Assembly: GCA_026874595.1 (NCBI GenBank)
Contig: CM049311.1
Location: 12,863,676-12,927,675 of the forward strand
Direction of reading: 5' to 3'
Source: Sipunculus nudus
Lineage: Eukaryota > Annelida > Sipuncula > Golfingiida > Sipunculidae
DNA length: 64,000 nucleotides
Of this stretch, positions 41,401 to 56,400 are shown piece after piece; positions within the stretch are counted from its first letter, which is position 1; every line of letters begins with the position of its first letter. The position numbers and the translations under genes are program-made. A model generated the notes under the pieces. It was not told the origin of the DNA. It was given only the letters and a program-made list of their open reading frames with translations, and did no database searches.

Positions 41401-44400
41401 TTTTCACTCTGTCACCAGCTAAATCGTTGCCTAGGAGGAGCGAAACGCCCTCTACTGGCAATTTTGAACAAACTCCTACAGTTACAAATTCAGAGACTAA
41501 ATCAGATTCTAGTTTCACTCTGTGTAATGGAACTTCTAAAAATTCCGAATTAACGCCCTGGACTAGAACTGAACACCCCGCGTAACTCTCTTGAGAGAAG
41601 GGAAGAACAGATTTCAAAACGAGGCTTTGGGTTGCCCCGGTATCCCTTAAGATTTTAACACGGGCCTTTCTTGCATGGTTACCCTCTAACTGAACAAAGC
41701 CATCTGACACAAGGGGCCGAAAGCTCTCGTGGACAGGGCTTTGTGTTTCACCTTTAGTCTCTAGTTTACTGGGCAGTGTTACCGGTTTCATGCTCTGCGT
41801 TACAGTCAATGCATTAGGTTTAGGCTTACTTTGACCGTATCTTTTTCTATAACACTCAGATTCTGTATGCCCCTTGAACTCACAGAATGTACAATATTTG
41901 GGTCCAGTCCTAGGTTGTCCCTCTTTATGTTGAGCAGGAGAGTCAGATTGACTTTTATACTGGGGTTTACCATGATCGGACTGTGGTTTACCTGAGCCGG
42001 AGTGACCCCGATAGTAGGGACTACCCTTTCTCCGACCCAGTTTTGAGCTTTTGCTACCTTCTCTTTTCTCACCATACCTCCTCCTGTGACTGGTATAACT
42101 GGGGCGGTGCGTCAAGGCAAATTCATCTGCCAGGACACCAGCCTCGTTTACATTCCTTACTTTATGTTCATCCAAAAATATTTTAATGTCACTACGGATA
42201 TGCCTTTTGAACTCTTCTATCAAAATTAGTTGTTTGAGTTTTTCAAAGTCCTGATCAATTTTCATAGACTGACACCATCTATTAAATGCACTTTCTTTGT
42301 CTCTAGCATATTCAACATGAGTTTGATTTTCTCATTTGGTGGCATTCCTAAATTTTAAGCGATACGCTTCGGGGACTAATTCATAGGCTCTCAGAATGAC
42401 CTCTTTTACAGTGTCGTAATCCCTGCATTGTTCGTCTGTGAGCGCAGTGTAAACGTCCTGTGCGCGACCAACCAGAACGCTTTGTAACAACAGGGTCCAC
42501 TGGCCTTTAGGCCAAGCCATTAAAGTGGCCACCCGTTCAAAATAACTGAAATAACGCTCCACTTCGTTTTCATTGAAGGGAGGTACTTTTGTCGAATTTC
42601 TGAATAGGAATTCAGACGGCTCATGTGCTTTACGATTTTGAGGATTTTGTAACTCTAACTCTTTCAACTTAATTTGCGTTTCTCTTTCGATTTCACATCT
42701 ACGGATTTCTGTATCAACTTGAGCTTCATATTTCAATTTATCTGTTTCAACTTGAGCTTCATATTTCAATTTAAGTTCATACTTTCTCAATTCTAGTTCT
42801 ATCGGGTCAATAGCTGTTGCCCCAAGAGGTTCCTTAATAGGTTTTTCCTCCAAATCAGATTCCTCTTTACTATCTATATCACCATATAATGATTTCTTAA
42901 GTACGTTTCTTAAACCCTCTACAGTGTATACCTCCATGATGTCAATATTTAAATGTAGAGCAACAATTTCAAGTTCATTTTTCTTTAACGTATACAATAA
43001 GCTCCTATTTTCTCTTAATTGTGGTATAATTTCATTTGGTTTAAATTCCGTACCCATATTTTGGTTACGTATTCATTTGAAGAGAACGTGTCTGAGCATA
43101 TGTGTTACGGTTCGGCCTGAGTTGTTTGGTGTGAAAAGGGACCGTAACATAATGGCGACCGCGAAGTAGTGATCATTTTGTAAAGTGATTGAGCTCAGTC
43201 TGATTAATCATTTGCGGACTCTGTGTAATTCATGTGACGGTTGGAAGCCCGTTTGTAGGAAATACTGTTTAGCTAACAAAACAACTTATAAACGACCAAA
43301 TTATCACTCAGTTCATATGACCGCTCGAGTGTCAGAGCGGCTCTGCCGAATGTTATCAAACCGCGTGCCTCTAAAATCTCGACCACCGCAAATTCTGCAG
43401 GAAGATAATTTTCAAATATCCTCCATTATCTCGACCTCTGAGAAAATTAATTATTTTTAAGTGGTCGCCAAATTAGAATAAATACGGTAATGTAATATGT
43501 GAGTAAATGATCAATGAAATTACCTGACTGATGGATTAATAGAGTCAAATATAGTGGTTTATTTTTTATTTATTTAGGAGGGGTTGAAAACTGTGATATA
43601 TTTGAGCAAATATGAATGCAATGACAGCAGTAATAACGGTAGTAGAGTGATGATAAGGCTATTTGTTGAAGGATCTAAAGTGTATGGTAGTCTGCAAGCT
43701 TTCAATTTGACAGATATGATGTTATGATTAACTATGCTGATGAAATGATTTATGAATTTGTGACTATGACACAATATCTCTTTAGTCTTGACAAGGTACA
43801 TTATTGTGATGCCCACTATGTCTACATATTACACAATATTGACATAATTTCTGGCATGCACATAGGTACCTATGGACGAATAGTTATACAAAATATTAAA
43901 GTATGAATATATCTGATTCATCTTGTTCTTGCCTATTGAGGCTGACTTTGGGATGGGGTTCGGAGAAGGGAAAAGTGAGGGCACTCCGAAGGGAAAAGTG
44001 AGGGCAGCACGAAGGTGGATGTAGAAATATTCTATTGTAATGTTTTTCATTCATATAAGAATATGAAAAGCTAAGAGGAAAGGGGCCCTCCTACTTGGTT
44101 ATGGTAAAGTTCTAAATATATGATTGCAAACTAATACTCTGACAAGACTGTCATGAAGAAAAACAGTAAAAGTTTTGAGATACTGTGATGCATATGAAAA
44201 TTTACAGATGGACAGGCAAGTGAACAGAATGGACTAATACCCTTATTTCACTTACAAGGGAATAATGCATTTAAGTTTATATATAATCCTATTTTTTTTA
44301 AGCATATCCACTTTTTCCATTAAGAAGTTTTTATATGAATCATTTTTTTATTTACAGGTTTTATAAATTTTTAATAAAAAACCTGAAAATATAAGTTAAA

Positions 44401-47400
44401 ATATTAGAATTGTTGCAAAAGTTGCAATCATTATATATACAGAGTAAAAAACTGAAACTATAAGTTAAAATATTAGAATTGTTGCAAAAGTTGCAATCAT
44501 CATATATCCAGAGTGTAGCTCATATTGGGTCATATTATGCATACACATATGTTTTATTATTTTTAAATCATAAATGTTTAAACTGAATTTAAAAGAAAAT
44601 AATGCCACAACATGGCATCTACAAGAATATTCCTTGAATCAATATTAAAAAGTTTTGCACATTGGAGTTTTCAGTACATGCTTAATTTTATTCACCAAAA
44701 TTAAATAAAAGATTCAGTAAATTTGATAAAATAAAACATCTTTTCAAATAAAGTATACACACTGTTGGTTGAATGAGGGACAAACAATATCATTGTGCTA
44801 ATTACTATCCCAGTTTTAATTTATTACTGGAATTTATAGTCAATTTCACACCTGGTGAAGTTTTTACTCTTCTGAAGGAATTACTTATCTCATGAACATC
44901 CACACTTTCATAGCAATACACCACTTTGTGGACACAATTAAATGTACACTTTAATCATTGTAACCCTGGTGGTACAATACAAAATCTAAAATGTAGCATA
45001 GCCTAGAATAAGAATGAATCAAATACAGAAAATAATAACATTCATCTAGTTTATGCACCATCTTGGGGGGGGGGGGGAATGCAGGGCAGAGGGGAAGCCT
45101 GATGGTAGTGGCCAAGCTGACCCAAGGCAAGCTGCCTGTGGTGGGTTACATAATGCAAGTTGCAAGTGAAGGCTGTACTACTAGGTGGGCTAGATGTAAA
45201 CAACACTTGACATGGTGTATGAAACATGAATAAAAGCTATTCTTTCCAATAAATTTCTTTGAAATTTCAGAATTTAAAAGATTAAATCCTTATGTATATA
45301 TGCTGTGAAAATTAAATCAATAGTGCAAAGTTGGACAAAATTTAAGGTACTGATTTTTTATTTATGCTAATAACTTGAAAAATTTGCAAAATTCAGATCT
45401 AATTTTGGGTAAACAATTGAATCATGATTAAATAAAGTTATATTCCTGAAAAAAAATCTCTAGGTTCAGCAATTCTCATGTTAGGTGAGTAAATATATTT
45501 CCTGATTTTTTAAAAAATTGCATTATGTTTTGGCCCATAACTTCAAAATAATACCCAATACTGACCTTATTTTTGGTATATTCATAGAAAATGTATGAAA
45601 AAAATGTGAATACTAAATAGGATCAAAAACAGATCAGTGGTTTTGATATTAGGCAGCCTTGAAGTGTAACAATGGCTTTTTTTTATGGAAAACAGAGTTT
45701 TTTTCCTTAATATCTCGAAGGAACGAAGTCCTAATGACCCAATTTTCAGTATGGTAGGAGATTATGGGGACATCTAAAATTATGCCAACAGCCTGGGGAG
45801 CATAGAGATGTGCACTGAATGACCTACAGTCATCAAAGTGGACTGCTTGACAATGTAAGGGAATACAACAATAGCCTCCAAAAAAATTCAATAACTAGCC
45901 TAATTTTGCAGCTTTTATTTTCAAATGTCAGATTTTAACAGGTTAAATCCTTATGTATACATGCTGTGAAAATTAAATCCACAGTACTTACAGGAAAAAA
46001 AAGTGCCGTGGCCAAAGTTGGGTAAAATTTAAGGTACTAATTTTATATTTTTGCCAATATTTAAAAAAAATTTAACAGATTTTGATCTTTTTTTTGTTAA
46101 ACAAATAAATTTTGATTAATTAAAGTTGTATTACTGGAAAAAAGTCCCTACCTTTAACACTTTTGGTCTTAAGTGACCAAATATCTTCCTGATTTTTATA
46201 CAAGTCCATTATGTTTGGGCCCATAACCTTTTTAAATTATATAATACTGACTTAATATCTGGCATGTACATAGGAACTATATAGAGGAATATTTATGGTA
46301 AATATGAAGAAAACCAGATGAGTGGTTTTGATATTAGGCAGTCCTGAAGTGTGAAAATAGATTTCTAATAAAAAATTGAGGTTTTTCCTTAATATCTCGA
46401 AGGAATGAAGTCCTATTGACCCAATTTTCGGCATGGTAGGAGATTTTGGGGACATCTAACTGTATGCCGAATTTCAGATTCGTAGGTCCAATGGTGTTGA
46501 AACGTGGCAGTCTTACGGACGGACATCCGAACGGACAGACGGACGGACGGAAAGACGGACGGACGACGGACAATGGACCACGACTATAGCTCAGATGACT
46601 TATAGTCAGCTGAGCTAATAACACATTAGCATCCATCAATTAACACTAATCAAACTCATTTGAAACAAAATGTCTTAATCAATACAATTTATATTTCATA
46701 TGCTCAGCAATTCATTGCATTTAGCACACAAACATTCTCTTCTACCTAATTTAATTTCCAGGGAGGTCTTTCCTTTTCCTGTCTGTACACCAAAAGAGAT
46801 TTTTCAGGCCACTGTAGCTGCAAGCTGTCCCTGCTTTAAAATATCCAAAAACTCTAATTGATGCCCAGGTACGGATATCTATAAAAATAGTTGCACAAAG
46901 AACAGAGATTTGACCAATAGATATTAAGCAAGAAGTAAAACAACAAAAGTCACTGATGTTGTGAGCAGAGTTTGAAGAAAAATAGAATAATAACAGACAT
47001 TAGATGATGGCTCAGGATCAACATTTCAGAAAACAACTTATGCTGAACTCTGAACTTGTCTTCAATAAATTGTCAATTCTTTATGTAAGGAAAATTAACT
47101 TTAAGTGTATTCAAAATGTGTGAGTGAGATTTACTGAATTGATTAAAGATGCCTGGATTCATATTCACAAGCGCTCTACATTTTTAAAGTGTTTGTTTTT
47201 ATTCCTATTTATCACAACCTAATGGGAATTGCGAATGTATGTCTGTATTTTACAGAAACAAAACAGACCAACATACAGGAATACCAACAAAGAATACAGA
47301 AACAAAACAGACCAACATACAGGAATCCCAACAAAGAATACAGAAACAAAACAGACCAACATACAGGAATACCAACAAAGAATACAGAAACAAAACAGAC

Positions 47401-50400
47401 CAACATACAGGAATACCAACAAAGAATACAGAAACAAAACAGACCAACATACAGGAATACCAACAAAGAATACAGAAACAAAACAGACCAACATACAGGA
47501 ATACCAACAAAGAATACAGAAACAAAACAGACCAACATACAGAAATACCAACAAAGAATACAGAAACAAAACAGACCAACATACAGGTATACCAACAAAG
47601 AATACAGAAACAAAACAGACCAACATACAGGAATACCAACAGAGAATACAGAAACAAAACAGACCAACATACAGGAATACCAACAGAGAATACAGAAACA
47701 AAACAGACCAACATACAGGAATACCAACAGAGAATACAGAAACAAAACAGACCAACATACAGGAATACCAACAAAGAATACAGAAACAAAACAGACCAAC
47801 ATACAGGAATACCAACAAAGAATACAGAAACAAAACAGACCAACATACAGGAATACCAACAAAGAATACAGAAACAAAACAGACCAACATACAGGAATAC
47901 CAACAAAGAATACAGAAACAAAACAGACCAACATTCAGGAATACCAACAAAGAATACAGAAACAAAACAGACCAACATACAGGAATACCAACAAAGAATA
48001 CAGAAACAAAACAGACCAACATACAGGAATACCAACAAAGAATACAGAAACAAAACAGACCAACATACAGGAATACCAACAGAGAATACAGAAACAAAAC
48101 AGACCAACATACAGGAATACCAACAGAGAATACAGAAACAAAACAGACCAACATACAGGAATACCAACAAAGAATACAGAAACAAAACAGACCAACATAC
48201 AGGAATACCAACAAAGAATACAGAAACAAAACAGACCAACATACAGGAATACCAACAAAGAATACAGAAACAAAACAGACCAACATACAGGAATACCAAC
48301 AGAGAATACAGAAACAAAACAGACCAACATACAGGAATACCAACAGAGAATACAGAAACAAAACAGACCTACATACAGGAATACCAACAAAGAATACAGA
48401 AACAAAACAGACCAACATACAGGAATACCAACAAAGAATACAGAAACAAAACAGACCAACATACAGGAATACCAACAGAGAATACAGAAACAAAACAGAC
48501 CAACATACAGGAATACCAACAGAGAATACAGAAACAAAACAGACCAACATACAGGAATACCAACAAAGAATACAGAAACAAAACAGACCAACATACAGGA
48601 ATACCAACAAAGAATACAGAAAAAAAACAGACCAACATACAGGAATACCAACAAAGAATACAGAAACAAAACAGACCAACATACAGGAATACCAACAAAG
48701 AATACAGAAACAAAACAGACCAACATACAGGAATACCAACAAAGAATACAGAAACAAAACAGACCAACATACAGGAATACCAACAAAGAATACAGAAACA
48801 AAACTGACCAACATACAGAAATACCAACAAAGAATACAGAAACAAAACAGACCAACATACAGGAATACCAACAAAGAATACAGAAACAAAACAGACCAAC
48901 ATACAGGTATACCAACAAAGAATACAGAAACAAAACAGACCAACATACAGGAATACCAACAGAGAATACAGAAACAAAACAGACCAACATACAGGAATAC
49001 CAACAAAGAATACAGAAACAAAACAGACCAACATACAGGAATACCAACAAAGAATACAGAAACAAAACAGACCAACATACAGGAATACCAACCAAGAATA
49101 CAGAAACAAAACAGACCAACATACAGGAATACCAACAAAGAATACAGAAACATGCTGGTGATAGGTAAGGATAAGTGTATTACCTTTTTTGATGTTATGT
49201 TCAGCAAGCTGGTCAAGGGTGAACCTCTGTACATCAGGTCGTACAGAGTCAGGGGCGCCAAGTCTCACCACTCTTAATGTTCTCTCACCTGTCAATCAAA
49301 CAGGTATAACAGGTAAAATATTATACACATACAGTATGAAAAACTACCAACATACACCTTTCCCTAAAAAAAAATTTGAAGGGCATTTCAAGAACACTCA
49401 AGGTCAAATTTCCAAATTTCAAGGATCTTGTTGAGATGATTTTCCAAATGACCTGATACATTGAAGCAGAGAAGTAGAAGCATTAAATGAATGCACAGAA
49501 CCAAATATCATTAAAAAGGAACTCAATATAGTGAAGGTAGTTTTGCTACTAATTCAAGGACCTATCCAGGACTTCAATGGAAAAAGTACCATTACAAAGG
49601 ACTTTAAACTTGACAGTTTCAATTATTTAAGGCTTTGAAATTATCATTTCATATTCAATCAAGTTGGACAGCTCATTAGTACGTTACCTGAGTTATATAT
49701 TCAATAAAGAATCTGTTTCTAGAAAATTTGTACCCATATTTAAATCCAGCATCTCTCTCCTAACGCAATGAAGCATCCTCATTTACAATGCAGATACTAT
49801 GAAGTATTCTAAAACCTAAACATTTAGGCAGTAAGTCCACTCTTGATTGGTGTGTAGAACATCCTCTTTCAGATGTATTCTATGCATGGGATCAAATATA
49901 TTGCATGATTTATTTTTAATTCTAAATATGCCCATTAAGCTAATGCAAACCCTCTCTGTAGAAATCGATGAAAATCTTGAAAAGATAAAACAAAAGCTGA
50001 GCAAAATATTACCTGTAATGTTAATATAAAGAATGTCAGAATTTGTCAGAAATCCAAAATAAATCTAAACAGTCATTAGTTATTGGAAGATTCCTATTGT
50101 AAGCAATTTTGCCCTGGGTATAATACAAGTTTTGAAACAGGCAGGGGAAGGTCACAAACCAATATTGGAGAGACAGAGGGCTCCACAAGAACGACTTATA
50201 ATTTTAATCATTGACGTCCCTTGTGGTTATCACATCAGAGCAAATTAATACACTCCTCCACAAAAACACAGCTCTGCACAACTCAATATAGAAATGGGCA
50301 GTTAAACATCCCCTCATCAGATATCTCATCCACAGTCTTGTTTTTATAGCGAAATAATTATTGGCTTCAGCAAATTAAGGTCCCCTCACTGGTTATGACA

Positions 50401-53400
50401 GTGAATTTCATCCCCTCTGGAATGTTTATTGCCTGCTCTATCACAATACATCCAGTCAAACTGTTTTCCACAACACATTCTATGATGGTACTTTAAAATG
50501 ATCTTGTGATTGCAGATCATACTACCATAAACAAAGTGGCTGAGTAGAATAACTAACAGAATATCACACAATCAATTTGTCTGATACTTGTCTGGTTGGG
50601 TGAATCTTTTTGTTACCTGCATCATTCAGTGATTTGACAAAAGCAGTGGGCATCTTTTATAAAGAGTTCATTTTAAACATTTAATAGTCTGATATCACTA
50701 ATGACATTTGACACATCATGTTATCATATGGAAATAATTCATAATTTCTGCATTTATTCATACTTCTAAATTTATTTTCTTCTAACTTCATTTTCACTTA
50801 ACAGAGAGAGATCGATCATGCATTCAGAATTAATTTTACATCAAATATGTCTCCATAAAACAGCAAACATGTCTCCATAAAATATCATATATGTATCCAT
50901 AAAATATAAAATATGTATCCATAAAATATTAAATATGTATCCATAAAACAAAGTTTGCTGCAAAACACGGGACAACTATTCTAACCAGAAGTAGAGCTTA
51001 TCAAGCACCCTACCAACATAAAATTATGCATTTTCATCACCAAAAGCAGGTATCTCAGGAGCCCCAACCTGCAGTTTCAAAATTCTGTGTAAAAATTTAG
51101 AAGGCGGCTGCATGCCAAATCAGATAAAACTATCAGAATCAAAATTAGTCTGTAACAATTTGCAAAATTAATAAAATGCCAAATTTTGTGTAGAAATTTT
51201 AAAGGGCATTCCTTGCTGTATTTCTTAAAATTGGCAGACTCCAAATCAGACTCCGAAGTGGAGCAGACTCTGAAGTGAAGGCAGTATTTTTTATGATTTT
51301 GAAAAAGTTTGCATAAATTTGCATAATTAAGGAATTTCAAGGTTTGTTGTAAAACCTTAAAACCCCACACTTTGCTCTATTGGATAAAACAAACAAAATC
51401 AAAATTGGTCCTGAATTAAAGAAGAAGTGTTTATAGTGAATTGTTGAATGATGCCTTATAGACACCAGATGCCACATCACTATTGCATAAGCTCATCAAT
51501 ACTACAGCTGGATGGACTAAATATATAGATCAAATTTTTCAAGATGAAGAGGCATAGCAAATACTGGGGCAATCCTGTAGGCCTCAGTTATATTGAAAGT
51601 GAAGAAAGTTTTTCTCAAATGGAGTGATTATAGTGAAATTTCACATTTTATATTCACATTTTTATCAACTACTTTGTACCTTCATTTAACTTTGCTTGAT
51701 GACCTGAAAGTAAGTCAGTCAGAGAAACCCTGTATAAGTTTATGTTCCAAACTAAAATGTACAGAAATATACATAAATATACAAAAATAAAGTTATAATT
51801 TGTGCCCTGTTCAACAAACAAAGCATTCAAAGATGGCATGTATTTTAAAACAATCCACATAGCCCAATCCTTGGAAAAACTAACAATTAAAATTCTCTAA
51901 AAGGTTCAGGCCTGAGGACACAATAATATCTTATAGATCTAATTAGATTAAAGTATCAAGTCAAAAGAAATTTTTTATAACTAGATTTTTCATTCATTAC
52001 GAATAGATTAAGACTACAAATATATTTAATCTGTGATTTATATGTTGAGGATTACCTTCAGGTGTGACAGCCTTCTTGCACGCCAGTCTGGACAGGACTT
52101 CATCCACGCCCGCGTTAGAAGGAGCACACAGCAGAATCCTTGGAGTCTTTCCCTCCGCTGTCTTGCTCTGTTAACAAGAAATATAAACCTGTCAGCAATG
52201 TCTGATTACAAAATAACTTGGCATATGAGGCATACAGCATATAACACCAAAAATTATTGTACCATTGTAGGTATTCTATTACACAGATAGTGCAGGTCTC
52301 TAGTTGAGAGAATCTGTAGCTTTTGGTACTTGTATGGTTCCTTAAATTTTTTCACATGTCTATCTCAGACATGATAATATTTCATAACTCAGCACTTTTT
52401 AATTTGGAAGTCTTAGGAAGTATGAGCCCCAATTCAATATATTATATGGCTGACAAGAACTCCCCACCCCCCTTAAAAGTAGCAAAAAATGTGTGAATTT
52501 TCAAGTAAATTGACCAAAAATATACAAATGCTTATTATATATACTTCAGTGCCTGAACACAGCATCTGAAATGAATTTGAGATGATTCTGAGTGCCCAGA
52601 GCTTAAGTTAGCAAGGAATGCCCCTAGATGTGGAATCACACAACATCAAATTTACTTGTAGAAAATTTCTTCTTGTGATAGTTCTGGACAAAGAGTATAA
52701 CCTGAATGGAATAACCATTCCCATAATGCCTCATGAATAGCAAATAAAAAGGTTCTCAATTTGAGACAGGCCTGTTGCTGAGATTTCACCCACTCAAAAC
52801 GGTGGTGTACAGAGTTTCTGGTGAGTGGCACAATGATAGACCCTTCACATGATTTCCCTAACAATGTCAAATTCCTCAGGATTTTAATGCCAGGCTCCCC
52901 TTAGGACACATTAGGCATCATTCCCAGTACTTTGACCAAAACATGCATTTCATTGGCCTGGCCAAACAAAGAGTTACATTACAATGATTATATGGCACTA
53001 TCGAATAAAGTATACATTCTTGTCAGCCTCAATTATAGTACAGATTCTTGTCCGCCATCTTATATACAACACTAAATGATACACTGCCATAGTGTGTACC
53101 TGGGACCGGACCTGACAGGACCGGGCTAAAGAGCAGAACTGGGGTCACTTGGTGCATGTCGAGTGAAATAAATGGCAAGTAATGGGACTAGTTGAGGGAT
53201 GAGCATAAATAATGACCTAATTTATGGAAAAGGTCTGGTTGGTTTAGAACAACTAAAGAGAGAGCCAGAAGTCAGCTAACAGAGGACTGATTTTCTTGCA
53301 ACAGCATCAGCTGGTGGTGCCAACTGGCGGCGTCGGCTTGAATTGCATAATAACTTGAAAACGAGGTACACACTGTAGCATTTCCTGGATAGAGCGGGAG

Positions 53401-56400
53401 ACTAGAGAACAGAAACTGAAACTGGAATGACAAGAATCTTGGTCTGTATATGAGCAATATGCAGATATATTAAACATAACAAAGAGTGAAAATTGATATG
53501 TCTTTGTAACCTTAAATTAAAATCCACAAATCATACGTGGATAAGGGAAGTTCACCATCCTGTGGGATATTAACATTTCCTGACATCAGATAAGACATTA
53601 ATGTTTTAATAGTCTTCTTACCTTAACAATGGTCATTACGATTCCCACAATGGTTTTAGATTTCCCAGTGCCTGGTGGTCCTTGTAGTAGACAGATCCTT
53701 GGTAAAGCATACGGCTGCAGCATGGCATGAGTAATTCTCTCAATGGCATCCCGCTGGCTGCTGTTGTATTTACAGTCCCACTGTAAGAAATAGATTGTCC
53801 TTCTAAATTTTTTTACTCAGGTTACCAATGTAAAATGTAAGGAAATGAGGTAATATTCCATTACTGATTAAAATTTCAAACATTTTTTATTTGAAGTACA
53901 ACTGATGGAACCTGATTGATTATAAATCTGAGCATGTCAGGGGACAGTAGCATTGACATACAAAGGGTGGACTGGGGGATCCTCAATGTCATAATCTATT
54001 CAAACCTGCCAACACTGCAGATGTAATGGTCACAGAGGATGACCATCTCCTATGGCAATTAAGGTACAAGACAGTTATACAAGTTACACAAGACCATAAC
54101 TAACATATGAAAAGAATTGTTTAAATTTTTTTTTTTTCAAAAAGTGAAAATTACACAATGACCTCTGACCTTTGGTATTCTGCGATGATTAGGCAGATGT
54201 GGGTAGAACACCTGGTTGTTCGTAGGTCGATATATATCCCGAGCCAGTATGCTGTTCTCCAGGTATAATAACCCCATGAACTGTCGATGGACGCTGGTCA
54301 AGGAAGTCACAATCTGAAAACAATGTTTATATGTTACATGTGTTATTTCATAATTTGTTTTATGTGTATATATAAATAAATGTAAGTATGTTTATTTATA
54401 AAAATCTAACATGACAATGTGCAGTTTATGTTTATGTGTTTTGGCCAACTAATTTGAGAAAGTCTCACCTGCACAGGAATAAGATTATCCTTCAGGCGCA
54501 GATTTCTGTATTTGACCTTGACCTGGATATCTACAACCTTTGACCCTGCTTCTTTGACAGCTGGATTCATTGCTGAAAGAAAAGTGGTCTAAGGATTATT
54601 ACAATATGCAGATAAGCATGGCCTAATATTAATCAAATGAGAGCTTTAGAAGGTTAAGTAGAAATTTTACTATCAGAACTTGTTGGCCCAAATTTGTTGA
54701 CATCTTGACTGATGACTAGGATATATGTGGAGACTGGCATTATTTCCAATATTTGGTTCAATGCAAAATATGACATTTGTGAGCTAATACTGTGACAGAA
54801 CTGTTAGTTGTGATTAAAAATTATAACTGAAATGTAATGAAATTAAGGCATTATATATATTATGAAACCAGCTGTATGCAATGGGGGGGGGGGGGGAGTT
54901 CTCCAGGATCAATATGCATAGCAAATTTCAAGTAAATCCATGCATTAATGCAACAGAAGTAACTAAAAGGATCTTTTAAATCTTGAGAAACCTTACCAAA
55001 ACCAGGATGGAGCTCTTGTCCTTCACATAGAGATGTCTGGACCGACTCAACAAACCCAAACACAGGATAAAAATCTTCCCGTCTTTTTACGTCATCAGTC
55101 ACTAGGTGGAGTATCAGCAGGTCTCCCTCTCTCACCAACTTGCTGTGGTCGGCCTTGTCCTGTATAGCTGTCATGACAAAAGGTCAGGGGTCAGAGTGAA
55201 AAGTTCAATCATCATAAAGGCTGAATAAATTATTGGAAAGAATTCTTTTGGCTAACATTATTAATTTGACCCCTACGGTTTAACATTTTGCAAATGTAAA
55301 CACTACAGTTCTGGAGAAATTTTGAACAAATTCTTATACCTTTGAGTGGTAGGCGCATCAGATTGCTGCCGATCTTGTTGCCACGGTGAACTGAACACTT
55401 CAGTGATGGTGAATTCTTCTTCCCTTTGTCCTGCCACACACTGGCCATCTACAATATCCATCCCGTCTTACAGAAATTTTCCAAGATGTAAGCAATATAT
55501 TATATATAAGGTTTCATAATATTAAGAGTGCTCATCCTTGAAGGGGGCTGACAATGAAATATCTCACCACTCCTCTGTTGAGATATAAACTCTGTGCCCT
55601 ACTCCTACACCACAGTAGCCATTTTATAAAAAAAAATCTACTTATATAGAGGTGACCATGAGAATTCGACTTATATTCCACTTTCAAATATCACCCAATG
55701 ATTCGCATCATGTACGTCAGGTTTGTTCTTGAGCATTTTTAAAGGATTTTTTATGCTAAGTTTAACATTTTCAAGGACCATATTTACATGGACTAGAATG
55801 TGTCTGTCCATATTTCAGGCTTTTTAACACTAGGTGTAAAGGAAACCATCATCTCAAGATATAAGCCAAATCAACTTATGTAAAGGTAATGCATGCATTC
55901 GGGAAAAAAGTAGAAAATTGTAAAGAAAACAGATATTTTTAGGGATTTTCAAGGCTTTAAAATTAGCAGCTAATATTTTAGCAACGGTTCTGAGAATTAA
56001 AGGAAACAGAGCATATCATTTAAATTTCCAAATTTTTACCATTTTTCTTACATCTGATCGCAAAATACTTTGCTTTTTACATTTTTGAAAATGAAAATTT
56101 GTGCATACAGCAAGTGTGATTGGCAATTAGGGTAATGAAATATACAACAGAGACATTGTGTAAGAAACAATGATATGTTGATAAGAACAATTAAACAAAA
56201 AGAAGACGAAAAGTAGTTAAACAAACATGAACTATAAATACCAGGTACCTTGCTGTGTTGAAGTCAAAACAACAGAAAACTCTGACATACCTGAGGTACA
56301 CCACAGAACTCAGAGAGTTACTTGTTTTAATTAAAAGAAACATTTTCAGGGAACCTTATGATTTTGACAAAGTTGGGATGTCTAATGTGCGAAAATTCAA

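Larger units (their letters stand above)
40720..43159 (-). mobile_element. Gmr1-like Ty3/gypsy fragment between duplicated arms
   Basis: On the minus strand it reads: short LTR-like remnant, leader, gag with SCAN-like region, CCHC-type knuckle, retropepsin, then the start of an integrase zinc-binding domain, where it is cut by copy A of the duplication. There is no reverse transcriptase between protease and integrase. That order, together with a SCAN-related Gag, is characteristic of Gmr1-like elements. It is inactive: one in-frame stop, one frameshift and a 3' truncation. Confidence 0.8.
43160..46682. repeat. 3.5-kb direct duplication, copy B
   Basis: Matches copy A from CGCGAAGTAGTG to CTTAATCAA. 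It carries a 58-bp segment at about 44,715-44,772 that copy A lacks and a G run six bases shorter (12 against 18). It includes the right end of the TIR transposon (to 43,487) and the complete 3' end of a hairpin-ended element. Confidence 0.97.

Noticed and set aside
41112-41585. 157-codon + strand frame
   Set aside because: It is the reverse of the protease/linker coding frame of the Ty3/gypsy fragment.
37249-46682. 3.5-kb arms as LTRs of one retrotransposon
   Set aside because: The arms contain a cut TIR transposon and a hairpin-ended element, lack TG...CA borders and are larger than the interior. They are better explained as a duplication or haplotype copy.
47189-49295. Long open frames of 300-680 codons on both strands
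   Set aside because: All come from the 44-bp minisatellite, which lacks stops in any frame; the products are pure repeat and overlap each other.
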